Shown here: positions 26,057-33,890 of the stretch, one piece after another | Position numbering within the stretch: position 1 is the stretch's first letter | How the letters are laid out: each line of letters starts with the position of its first letter | From: Chimaeribacter arupi | GTDB lineage: Bacteria; Pseudomonadota; Gammaproteobacteria; Enterobacterales; Enterobacteriaceae | NCBI RefSeq assembly: GCF_002858805.1 | Contig: NZ_PJZI01000001.1 | Location: forward strand, 1-64,000 | DNA length: 64,000 nucleotides | Direction of reading: 5' to 3' | The notes under the pieces: generated by a model | What the model was told of the DNA's origin: nothing | Databases searched by the model: none | Seen by the model: the letters and a program-made list of their open reading frames with translations, nothing else | Program-made: the position numbers and the translations under genes

Positions 26057-26875
26057 TCAGCGTCTATACAGTGCCAAAAGCTCGTCCACTTTGCTACGCC
26101 CGAACGCATTGCTGCTGATGGTGCGGCGCACCTGAACCACGTGCATTTCGGCCGCCTGCTGATACCAGTCACGCGTCAGCGCCGTGTCATGGTTGGAAAT
26201 CAGCACCGGGATCCGGCGTTCAGACGAAAGCAGCGATGCGAGGCGTGCCAGCTCCTGCTGATCGGCCATGCCGAAACCATTGGTATGGTAAGCCGTGAAA
26301 TTCGAGGTTGCAGAAAGCGGTGCATAAGGCGGATCGCAATACACCACTGCGCCGGGGGCAGCGTTGGTCAACGTTTGCTGGTAAGTCTCACAGACAAAGG
26401 TGGCGTTTTGCGCTTTTTCGGCAAACCAATAGAGCTCATCGTACGGGAAATAGGGCCGCTTATAGCGCCCAAACGGCACATTGAACTCACCGCTCAGGTT
26501 GTAACGGCATAGGCCGTTGTAACAGTGGCGGTTGAGATAAAGGAAAAGGGTTGCCCGCTCGTAAGGATCGCGGCTCAGGTTGAACGCCGTCCGCAGGGTG
26601 TAGAACGCCTCGGCGTTGTTGTAAGACTCGCTGAATAACAGGCGCGCATCACGTACAAAGTCATCCGTGCGGATTTTAACGATGTTATACAGGTTAATCA
26701 GATCACTGTTGATGTCAGCCAGTACATAGGCATCATAATCCGTGTTGAGAAACACAGAACCTGCACCAACAAAGGGTTCGATCAGGCAGTCACCTGCAGG
26801 CAGGTGGCGTTTGATCTCCTCAATAAGGGGATATTTGCCACCGGCCCATTTTAAAAATGCGCGGTTTTTCTTCAT
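26057..26875 (-). CDS. dam: DNA adenine methyltransferase (GATC)
   Basis: Dam methylates the adenine of GATC, guiding mismatch repair, SeqA control of replication and phase variation. The 272-residue product has the AdoMet motif [15 protein letters not shown] at the N-terminus, [10 protein letters not shown] and the catalytic DPPY at residues 181-184. Context (damX upstream, rpe downstream) matches the chromosomal housekeeping gene rather than a phage copy. Confidence 0.98.
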   Translation of the reverse strand: MKKNRAFLKWAGGKYPLIEEIKRHLPAGDCLIEPFVGAGSVFLNTDYDAYVLADINSDLINLYNIVKIRTDDFVRDARLLFSESYNNAEAFYTLRTAFNLSRDPYERATLFLYLNRHCYNGLCRYNLSGEFNVPFGRYKRPYFPYDELYWFAEKAQNATFVCETYQQTLTNAAPGAVVYCDPPYAPLSATSNFTAYHTNGFGMADQQELARLASLLSSERRIPVLISNHDTALTRDWYQQAAEMHVVQVRRTISSNAFGRSKVDELLALYRR

Positions 26876-26956
26876 GCCGTCGTTTAGCTACTTATACAAT
26901 TCAGAGCCGCGGATTGTACTCTAGTTTCAGACAGCACATCAGCGCACAACTAAGGT

Positions 26957-27898
26957 TTATTTCTTCAGGTCCTGCTGTACCTGACGTACAGGTTTGACCC
27001 ACGGTTTTTTGGCCTGCACCTCTGCCGGCAGCCGGCTGATCGCCTGTTTTGCTTCTGCTGATGAGGCATAGTTGCCGCTCACCAGCACAAACCACGGTTT
27101 CCCGTCACGGCTGGTCTGGTAGACCTGATAGTTGGTCAGTTTTTGCTGGCGGGCAAAAGCATTCAGTGAATCCGCACGGGATGCGCTGCTCAGTTGCAGG
27201 GTGTAATGGCTGGCAGGGGCATTCCGCAAAGCGCTGCCGCTGCTGCCTGAGGCAGCCGGGGCCGTACGGGCCGGGGCAGCAGGTGCAGTTTTCACCGGGG
27301 CTTTATGCGGCGTAGCGGCATGGGTTTCCGTACGCGTCTGTGGGGCAGCCGGTTTTACCGCCGCCGGGCGCGGTGCCTGAACAGCGGACGGCGAAAGCGT
27401 TGCCGGCGCGGTTGGCAAGGTAGAGGTGCCCTCTCCGCCCATCATCTCCTGGGAAGCGGTATCCACCTGGCTCTGCTGCTGGGAAAGCGCATCCGTCATG
27501 TTGCCGGGCAGATCAAGGCGTTGCTGGCCGGTGGCCGGCTGGGCCGGGGCGGCTTGCGTCGGGGTGTCAGAAATCGGCGGCACGCTGATGTCCTGCGGCT
27601 GGCCCGCCGCCGGCGCATTGGCCGCAGCAGATGCCGGGGCACTCTCATTATTGCCGGACAAATTGATATCTTTCGGTGCATTGCTCTGCTGGCTGGCTTC
27701 CTGTGGGGTCGGCGCTTTTAAGGCAGAACCAATGCCGAGGATCAGCAGCAACAGCACCAGAATCCCGATGGCGATCATCAGGTGCTGGCGCGAAATGGCA
27801 AATCGGGGAGCGGAGGAGCGGGAGGCGGAGCGCCGGCGTGCAGGGCGGCGATCGCTGGTATCCGGTTTCAGGTCGTCTTCGGGTCTTAACTCATCCAT
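26957..27898 (-). CDS. damX: Cell division SPOR-domain protein DamX (short form)
   Basis: DamX is an inner-membrane septal-ring protein whose C-terminal SPOR domain binds denuded peptidoglycan. The 313-residue product has a short cytoplasmic part starting MDELRPEDDLKPDTSDRR, one membrane helix (about residues 39-58, GILVLLLLILGIGSALKAP), a Pro/Ala/Thr-rich linker and a SPOR domain at about 230-305 (HYTLQLSSAS, WFVLVSGNYAS). E. coli DamX has 428 residues; the missing part is mainly the charged cytoplasmic stretch. The ATG chosen has GGAGG six bases upstream. Confidence 0.93.
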   Translation of the reverse strand: MDELRPEDDLKPDTSDRRPARRRSASRSSAPRFAISRQHLMIAIGILVLLLLILGIGSALKAPTPQEASQQSNAPKDINLSGNNESAPASAAANAPAAGQPQDISVPPISDTPTQAAPAQPATGQQRLDLPGNMTDALSQQQSQVDTASQEMMGGEGTSTLPTAPATLSPSAVQAPRPAAVKPAAPQTRTETHAATPHKAPVKTAPAAPARTAPAASGSSGSALRNAPASHYTLQLSSASRADSLNAFARQQKLTNYQVYQTSRDGKPWFVLVSGNYASSAEAKQAISRLPAEVQAKKPWVKPVRQVQQDLKK

Positions 27899-28011
27899 CG
27901 TCATCCTCCAACTCAGAGGTAAAGCCTGCACCGCATGGGGTGCCGGCTGATTAACCTGTGTGCATCATTATAGAACCGGCCACCAATACAGCGCCGGGGT
28001 AAAAGTCAGGG

Positions 28012-29103
28012 TCACGCCCCGACCCGACAATCATCAATTGAGGCCAGCACCAGCTCATGCGGTACGCCGCTGCGCACTTCCGATTGGCCGATGGCCGTAG
28101 GCAGCACCAGGCGCAATTCGCCGGCCAGCACTTTTTTATCACGCAGCATATGGGGAAGATAGGCGGCGGCCGCCATTTCCTGCGGGCCGTTAACCGGCAG
28201 GTTGGCGCGTTGTAACAGCGCCTTGAGGCGTGCCACGTCTTCCTCACTGAACTGGCCGAGACGGCGTGCGGTATGCGCTGCCATCATCATGCCTGCCGCG
28301 ACGGCCTCGCCGTGCAGCCAGTTGCCGTAACCCATTTCTGCTTCAATGGCATGGCCATAAGTATGGCCTAAATTCAGCAGGGCACGCTGACCGTTTTCAC
28401 GCTCATCCGCCGCCACAACCTGGGCTTTCAGCTCGCAACAGCGACGGATGCAGTACGCCAGCGCCGTCATATCCAGCGCCATCAGGGCATGAATATTCTG
28501 TTCCAGCCAGACGAAGAACTCCGCGTCGAGAATCACGCCATATTTGATGACTTCCGCCAGACCTGACGACAGCTCACGCGGCGGCAGGGTTTGCAGGCAG
28601 TCAAGATCGACAATCACAGACACCGGCTGGTAAAACGCGCCGATCATGTTTTTGCCGAGGGGATGGTTGACGGCCGTTTTGCCGCCGACTGAGGAGTCAA
28701 CCTGCGCCAGCAGCGTGGTGGGCACCTGAATGAAGCGCACACCACGCTGATAGCAAGCGGCAGCGAAACCGGTCAGGTCACCGATGACGCCGCCGCCGAG
28801 GGCAATAAGGGTGGTATCACGGCCGTGGGGTTTCTCCAGCAATGCGGAGAAGACCTGTTCCAGCACTGCGAGCGATTTGAACTGCTCGCCGTCCGGCAGG
28901 ATAACGTGGTCAACACGCACGCCTGCCAGCTCCAGCACTGAACGCACCTTATCCAGATAGAGCGGGGCCAGGGTCTGGTTGGTTACCAGCATGGCCTGCT
29001 CACCGGCTTTCAGCGGGATAAAAGAAGCCGGATCGTTAAACAATCCGGCAGCAATCGTGATGGGGTAACTGCGATCCCCTAACGTTACGGTAATCTTCTC
29101 CAT
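28012..29103 (-). CDS. aroB: 3-dehydroquinate synthase
   Basis: AroB is the second step of the shikimate pathway, converting DAHP to 3-dehydroquinate with NAD and a metal ion. The 363-residue product has DGEQFKSL, the [11 protein letters not shown] nucleotide motif, and the metal-binding Glu/His residues around [23 protein letters not shown] and [10 protein letters not shown]. Length matches E. coli (362). It follows aroK by 69 bp in the usual aroK-aroB pair. Confidence 0.98.
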   Translation of the reverse strand: MEKITVTLGDRSYPITIAAGLFNDPASFIPLKAGEQAMLVTNQTLAPLYLDKVRSVLELAGVRVDHVILPDGEQFKSLAVLEQVFSALLEKPHGRDTTLIALGGGVIGDLTGFAAACYQRGVRFIQVPTTLLAQVDSSVGGKTAVNHPLGKNMIGAFYQPVSVIVDLDCLQTLPPRELSSGLAEVIKYGVILDAEFFVWLEQNIHALMALDMTALAYCIRRCCELKAQVVAADERENGQRALLNLGHTYGHAIEAEMGYGNWLHGEAVAAGMMMAAHTARRLGQFSEEDVARLKALLQRANLPVNGPQEMAAAAYLPHMLRDKKVLAGELRLVLPTAIGQSEVRSGVPHELVLASIDDCRVGA

Positions 29104-29172
29104 GTCGCGCTCAGTGACCTTTTTGACGTTTACCTGCTGTTAACCTGCACCCTCAGAGATGACGGGAATGAA

Positions 29173-29694
29173 TCAATTGCTTTCCAGCATGTTGATGATC
29201 TGGTTAGCCACGACTTTGGCGCTTTGATCATCGGTGCGGATGGTGACATCAGCAATCTCTTCGTACAACGGATTGCGCTCTTTCGCCAGCGCTTCGAGCA
29301 CTTCACGCGGCGGCGCATCAACTTGCAGCAGCGGACGTTTTTTATCGCGCTGGGTACGGGCAAGCTGTTTTTCGATGGTGGTTTCCAGATAGACGACAAC
29401 GCCGCGCGCGGACAAACGGTTACGGGTTTCACGTGATTTCACTGAACCTCCGCCTGTCGCCAGCACAATGCCCTGTTTTTCCGTTAACTCATTAATGATT
29501 TTTTCTTCGCGATCGCGGAAACCTTCTTCGCCTTCCACGTCGAATACCCAGCCCACATCAGCTCCGGTGCGTCGCTCAATTTCTTGATCGGAGTCGAAAA
29601 ACTCCATATTGAGTTGCTGAGCTAACTGACGGCCAATAGTGCTTTTGCCGGCACCCATAGGCCCAACCAGAAAGATATTGCGTTTCTCTGCCAT
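29173..29694 (-). CDS. aroK: Shikimate kinase I
   Basis: AroK phosphorylates shikimate to shikimate 3-phosphate. The 173-residue product has the P-loop GPMGAGKST (residues 11-19), the shikimate-binding [15 protein letters not shown] and the GGG of LATGGGSV. It is the AroK rather than AroL form, judged by the length and the aroB partner. It heads the aroK-aroB-damX-dam-rpe-gph-trpS series. Confidence 0.98.
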   Translation of the reverse strand: MAEKRNIFLVGPMGAGKSTIGRQLAQQLNMEFFDSDQEIERRTGADVGWVFDVEGEEGFRDREEKIINELTEKQGIVLATGGGSVKSRETRNRLSARGVVVYLETTIEKQLARTQRDKKRPLLQVDAPPREVLEALAKERNPLYEEIADVTIRTDDQSAKVVANQIINMLESN

Positions 29695-30080
29695 GTTTTT
29701 CGGTATTACTAAGACAATTCGTTAATGATAACCCGCCCCGCCAATCAAATCAGCGGCGGGACCTAAACTGAAACCTCATGAGCGATAGTGCGAGATCAGA
29801 CGAAAAATTATCTCAACACTCTTGGTAGTTTGGCAACCGAATAAATCGTTACTCTGCCGCAGGAGGGAAACCATACGTTTTTATCGGCATTTCTCGTGGA
29901 ATAAGAATCTCGGTGCGCAATTCGGTAACCCTTGTATGCTAAATCGGTCGCAGCGTCAAACGCAGATGTCTCTGCCGACACAAAAAGTTGCATAACGCTG
30001 CCCGGATCGCCCCCGAATAGTTCCCCCTATTCAACCCCCTATCCTGTGGGCTGCCCGGTCACCCTCATGCTTTTTCACCC
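29695..30080. promoter_or_regulatory. hofQ-aroK spacer with aroK leader
   Basis: 386 bp without a gene I can support. On the minus strand the aroK leader contains a CCCGCC / GGCGGG hairpin (29732-29760) about 40 bp before the start codon. The rest presumably holds the promoter, but I see no convincing hexamer pair. Short open frames here lack ribosome binding sites and family matches. Confidence 0.4.
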
Positions 30081-31421
30081 TCAGGATGCGCTGACCAGCG
30101 CAGGCGTAACAAAAATCACTAATTGGTGCTGGCGGTGCTTTTTGCGGTCGTGGGTAAACAGCGAACCCACCCACGGAATGCTGGCAAGCCCCGGCACGTT
30201 GTCCTGGGTGTTTTCATGGTGTTGCTGAAAAATGCCGCCTAACACCACGGTTTCGCCGTCTGCTACCGTGACCTGGGTTTTGATCTCCTGCTTGTCGATC
30301 GCCAGCGCCTCCCCTTCCGCCTGCTGGATGCTGCGGCCGGGCATGTTCTGGGAAATTTGCAGGGCCAGCTGAATTCTGCCGTTACTCAACACTTTCGGCG
30401 TGACTTCCATGCCCAGCACGGCCTCCTTGAACTCAATGGAGTTGGCACCGCTGTCCCCATTGGAGACCTGATACGGGATCTCGGTGCCCTGTTTGATGCT
30501 GGCGGTCTGCAAATGTGCCGTCAGCAAACGCGGGCTGGCGATAATTTCCACCTGGTTTTCCTGCTCCAGCGCACTCAGCTCCAGGCTGAGCAAGCGGCTG
30601 TCTATCCGGGCCAGGGTAAAACCGGCAGTGGCGGTGCTGTCTGCCACCGGCAGGCCGACCGCAAAATTATTCAGGCGGAAGCTGCCTGCCGCCCCTTCGG
30701 CCTCAGCCAGCCCCCAGGTGACCCCCAGCTCACGCAGGCTTTCATTACTGATAGTCACGATATGTGCCGTCAGCTGAACTTGTTGCAGGGGCTGATCCAG
30801 TTCCGTGATCCACTGCTCCAGCGCCGCCAATTTTTCTTCTGTGTCATGAATAAGCAAGGTATTGGTGCGCGTATCAGTCACGATGCTGCCGCGGGGTGAC
30901 AGCAAGGTCGCACGCTGTGCGTTGAGGCTGGCAGCAACGCCGGCCGCCTCTGCGTTTTCCAGCGTGATGCTCAGGGTGCTGAGCGGATGGTCGTCCGCTT
31001 GTTGCTTCTGCCGGGCGCGCTGCTGTTGCTGCTGTTCATCCTGATAGGTTTGCGGGAAGATCATCAGCACATTCTTTTCCCGGTTTTGCACCAGGTTGCC
31101 CATTTTGAGCACCACATCCAACGCCTGTTGCCAGGGCACATCGTTCAGCCGCAGGGTCAGGTTGCCCTCAACGCCCGGTGCCAGCACCAGATTCAGCTGC
31201 TGGTGATCGGCCAGTGCCTGAAGCACCACGCTGACCGGGGCGTCATGAAAAGCCAGATCCAGCGTGCTGGGCGGGGTTTGCGCGCCACAGCCAGCAGACC
31301 ATAGCAGCAGCCCGCCTCCGGCCAAGGAAAAAGCGCCACGCAGGGCGCTTGATAGTGCGTGTTGTAACCAGTCTGCCGTGCAGGCCGGGAGAGAATAAAG
31401 GTGCAGAACCCAGTTTTTCAT
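30081..31421 (-). CDS. hofQ: Secretin-like outer-membrane protein HofQ (PilQ family)
   Basis: A 446-residue secretin-family protein, the predicted outer-membrane ring for a type IV pilus-like DNA uptake system. An AMIN/STN-like domain lies at about residues 55-120 (LDLAFHDAPVSVVLQALADH), an N1 domain (about 150-215) follows, and the secretin core ends with GGIFQQ...VPWVGSLF-type motifs and LVIFVTPALV. The N-terminus is long and includes SAGCGAQ, so export by a standard or lipoprotein-type signal is unclear. AAGGA precedes the ATG. In E. coli HofQ supports use of DNA as a nutrient. Confidence 0.93.
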   Translation of the reverse strand: MKNWVLHLYSLPACTADWLQHALSSALRGAFSLAGGGLLLWSAGCGAQTPPSTLDLAFHDAPVSVVLQALADHQQLNLVLAPGVEGNLTLRLNDVPWQQALDVVLKMGNLVQNREKNVLMIFPQTYQDEQQQQQRARQKQQADDHPLSTLSITLENAEAAGVAASLNAQRATLLSPRGSIVTDTRTNTLLIHDTEEKLAALEQWITELDQPLQQVQLTAHIVTISNESLRELGVTWGLAEAEGAAGSFRLNNFAVGLPVADSTATAGFTLARIDSRLLSLELSALEQENQVEIIASPRLLTAHLQTASIKQGTEIPYQVSNGDSGANSIEFKEAVLGMEVTPKVLSNGRIQLALQISQNMPGRSIQQAEGEALAIDKQEIKTQVTVADGETVVLGGIFQQHHENTQDNVPGLASIPWVGSLFTHDRKKHRQHQLVIFVTPALVSAS

Positions 31422-31501
31422 CAGATATCCTTATCGTTACGGCTGTTTTTTGCCCGCTTTATGGCGTATTGGTTTTCCACCGCTAATAGGTTTCCCACGC
31501 C

Positions 31502-31846
31502 TTATTTTTCCCATTGCAACCGGAGGGTACCGGGGGCCGGGCACGCATCCGGGTCGGCGGTCAGCGTTACGCCGCCTGCCGTAATCTGTTCTACCTGCCA
31601 GCCGGTTGTTCCCATCCGCACGCCGGGCATGACTTTTTGCCAGTGGCCCGCAGCATCCCGCAGCCAGGCGTGTTGCACTTCCCCTCCCTGCACAATGCCG
31701 CCCAGCGTCAGTGAAGCGACGTCTGCACAGGGTGGCAGCCTCTGCGGGGCGAACGGGTCACGGCCCGGTGTGGCGGCCCCCGCGTCCAACACACTGATAA
31801 GTAACCCGCAAGCCAGCCCGCCAAGCCAATAATGGGACGCGTTCAT
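31502..31846 (-). CDS. hofP: HofP, small pilus-assembly operon protein (PilP-like)
   Basis: A 114-residue protein between hofO and hofQ, the position of HofP. It starts MNASHYWLGGLACGLL with a signal-like hydrophobic segment, then RDPFAP, a short motif typical of PilP/HofP-type proteins. The chosen ATG (31844-31846) has AAGGGG six bases upstream. An ATG five codons earlier overlaps the hofO stop (ATGA) and cannot be excluded. Confidence 0.8.
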   Translation of the reverse strand: MNASHYWLGGLACGLLISVLDAGAATPGRDPFAPQRLPPCADVASLTLGGIVQGGEVQHAWLRDAAGHWQKVMPGVRMGTTGWQVEQITAGGVTLTADPDACPAPGTLRLQWEK

Positions 31847-31857
31847 CGGTAACCCCT

Positions 31858-32406
31858 TCATTTTGCAGAGTCCGGCGCCGTCGCCAGCATTAAGGTGACG
31901 TCCAGCCCGTGCGGCCCCGGCTCAATGCCCATCTGTTCGATACCGGGCAACGGCAAACCGGCGACCGCCGCCAGAAAATGTTTTAACCCGTGGTAAGAGG
32001 CACGGATCGCCAGCCGCCAGCGCAGGGGCGACGCAGGAGACGGCCCGGTTACCGGCTCCCAGCTGAGCAGTTCGCTGCCGGACTGCCGGAGCGGCGCCGC
32101 CAGCAGGAAAGGCATCTCCTTTTCTGCCGCGAGCGGGCGCGTCTGTTGCGCCTCAAGCTGCGCGATCTGCTGGTTCAGCCAGGCCGCGGGCGCCAGTGCA
32201 GCCAGCCGGGCCTGATACTGGTCAATCGCCTGCCGGGTCGTGACGTGCGTTGCAGCGAGGGCGTTAACCTGCCGCCAGCCGGGCAACAACATGACCCGGC
32301 AACCGAGGCCGGTGAGTAATAAAAGCAGCAGCGAGGCCGCGCCGATCTGTTGCCTGCGCGGCCGGTGTTGCCACTGCGCCAGACTCTGTTGCAGACGAGG
32401 AGTCAT
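31858..32406 (-). CDS. hofO: HofO, inner-membrane pilus-assembly protein (PilO-like)
   Basis: A 182-residue protein with an N-terminal cytoplasmic segment, one membrane helix (about residues 20-38, IGAASLLLLLLTGLGCRVML) and a coiled-coil/ferredoxin-like periplasmic domain, as in PilO. The ATG at 32404-32406 follows GGAGGGAACAGG and is the last possible start before the membrane helix. As a result the gene overlaps hofN by 143 bp in another frame; see hofN. Confidence 0.82.
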   Translation of the reverse strand: MTPRLQQSLAQWQHRPRRQQIGAASLLLLLLTGLGCRVMLLPGWRQVNALAATHVTTRQAIDQYQARLAALAPAAWLNQQIAQLEAQQTRPLAAEKEMPFLLAAPLRQSGSELLSWEPVTGPSPASPLRWRLAIRASYHGLKHFLAAVAGLPLPGIEQMGIEPGPHGLDVTLMLATAPDSAK

Positions 32407-32944
32407 CCTGTTCCCTCCCTTTCCATGTTGCCTGAAGCACAAAGTGAAGCAGCCCATCAGGTTGCTGGCGGACGCTTTCCAGCCTCACCGCCGCTGTTTC
32501 CCGGCCCTGCTCCAGCGCACGCGTAAACGCAATCACCCGGTCATAGCCCGCGCTCAACCCTTGCCAGCGCACGCTGCCCGGTTGCTCCTGCCAGTGGGTC
32601 AACCACACGCCACCGGGAATAGCAGCTTCCACCTCTTCCAGCAGCCGCAGCGCGCGGCGGCGGGCGGTATGGCGCTGCTGCGCCTCATGCGCCTGTTGCA
32701 GTAATAATGTATGGCGCGCCATGAGTGCCTGTCGCTGAGCCAGTTGGTGCGTAAGCGCCTGCAACTGTGCATCGGCCACCGCCTGCCGGGCTTTCAAGGT
32801 GACGGCCCGCAGATGCAGCCACCCACCGCCGCTTGCCAGCATGATCACCAGGAGCAGTAAGACGGCGGCTGTGGCGTACATCGTCTGTTGCCAGCGCACC
32901 TGGCGCCGGCGCTGCCGCCACGGCAGCAGATTCACCTGCATCAT
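32264..32944 (-). CDS. hofN: HofN, inner-membrane pilus-assembly protein (PilN-like), extended end
   Basis: A protein with a PilN-type start (MMQVNLLPWRQRRRQVRWQQ), one membrane helix at about residues 23-41 and a coiled-coil periplasmic region. E. coli HofN has 179 residues. Here residue 180 falls exactly at the hofO ATG and the frame runs on for 47 low-complexity residues to a stop inside hofO. A TGA overlapping the hofO ATG (ATGA) exists in the third frame, so a one-base loss just upstream, near the AAAGGGAGGG run, would explain the extension. The start overlaps the hofM stop. Confidence 0.75.
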   Translation of the reverse strand: MMQVNLLPWRQRRRQVRWQQTMYATAAVLLLLVIMLASGGGWLHLRAVTLKARQAVADAQLQALTHQLAQRQALMARHTLLLQQAHEAQQRHTARRRALRLLEEVEAAIPGGVWLTHWQEQPGSVRWQGLSAGYDRVIAFTRALEQGRETAAVRLESVRQQPDGLLHFVLQATWKGREQDDSSSATESGAVATPAAQATDRRGLAAAFITHRPRLPGHVVARLAAG

Positions 32945-33771
32945 TCATGATCCTCCGGCCGTACGGCTAACCCTGCCGCCAGCGCAAATGCCCCCGGCGG
33001 CGCACCCTCGGTCGGGCAGGCGCCCGGTAAAGAGGCAAAGGGTGTCCAGCCTTGCATACCGTCAGGGTTAGGCTCCGTCTGCTCAGAGGAGAAAAAGCAG
33101 GGCAACGCACGCAACGGTGCCGGCAGGGCGGCCAGCACGTCACCGGCGTTTTCTGCGGCGTCTGCCATGCCGGACTGGAAAGGACGATGGCGCGGCGACA
33201 CCCAGACCCACCCTTGCCGCAGATGGTGGAGCATCAACGCGTCAGCCGGTACGCCCGACAGCGCACCGATGTAATGCAATGCACAAGGTGAGATGTCCAC
33301 GGCGTCCGGGTACAGGCCTGCCGCCTGCAACAGGGCGAGCCAGGCTGCCAGCTCCTGCCGGTGCGCCGCCGTGACCAGCACCTGCTCCGGCTGGCCGGGT
33401 GCGGTGCGGTAATCAAATACCAGTGCATCACGGTCCAGCGGAAAAAGCCGGGCCGCGTGCGCCAGCAGGAAAGCCTCACGGTGCGGTTCCTGCAATTGGG
33501 GAGCCGGCGACGGCAGCGTGCGTTGCAGCACCCTGGCGGCAGGCAACGCCAGCCGCAGAGAGAACTGCCGGGGCAACCCGCCACGCCAGCGGCGCAGCGT
33601 TTCTTTCTGGATATCCGGTGACGGCAAACCACCGGAAAGCAGGGCCGCATCGGCCAGCGGCTGGTGCCAGCAGCCGCGAAGCTGCCACTCGCCCCGCCTG
33701 CGGACAACCGCGACCGCGTAATACGCATGCGGTTGAATATCCAGACCAATCTGCCATTTTTCCCTGGCCAT
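32941..33771 (-). CDS. hofM: HofM, PilM-like pilus-assembly protein
   Basis: A 276-residue protein starting MAREKWQIGLDIQPHAYYAVAVV, the first strand pattern of the actin-like PilM/HofM family. It is the first gene of the hofMNOPQ string and diverges from mrcA, as in E. coli. A GGAGG-rich ribosome binding site precedes the ATG. PilM proteins bind the cytoplasmic tail of PilN; a role here in DNA uptake is inferred from the operon. Confidence 0.85.
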   Translation of the reverse strand: MAREKWQIGLDIQPHAYYAVAVVRRRGEWQLRGCWHQPLADAALLSGGLPSPDIQKETLRRWRGGLPRQFSLRLALPAARVLQRTLPSPAPQLQEPHREAFLLAHAARLFPLDRDALVFDYRTAPGQPEQVLVTAAHRQELAAWLALLQAAGLYPDAVDISPCALHYIGALSGVPADALMLHHLRQGWVWVSPRHRPFQSGMADAAENAGDVLAALPAPLRALPCFFSSEQTEPNPDGMQGWTPFASLPGACPTEGAPPGAFALAAGLAVRPEDHE

Positions 33772-33890
33772 CCTGTCCCCCCTCCCTGGCGTCTGATGAT
33801 AAAAGAACGTATCTATGCTGTAGGGTTGCCTTTATACTACGCCGCGATTGTTTATAAACTGCCCAAACGACATTAAGTGGGAAATCTCAG

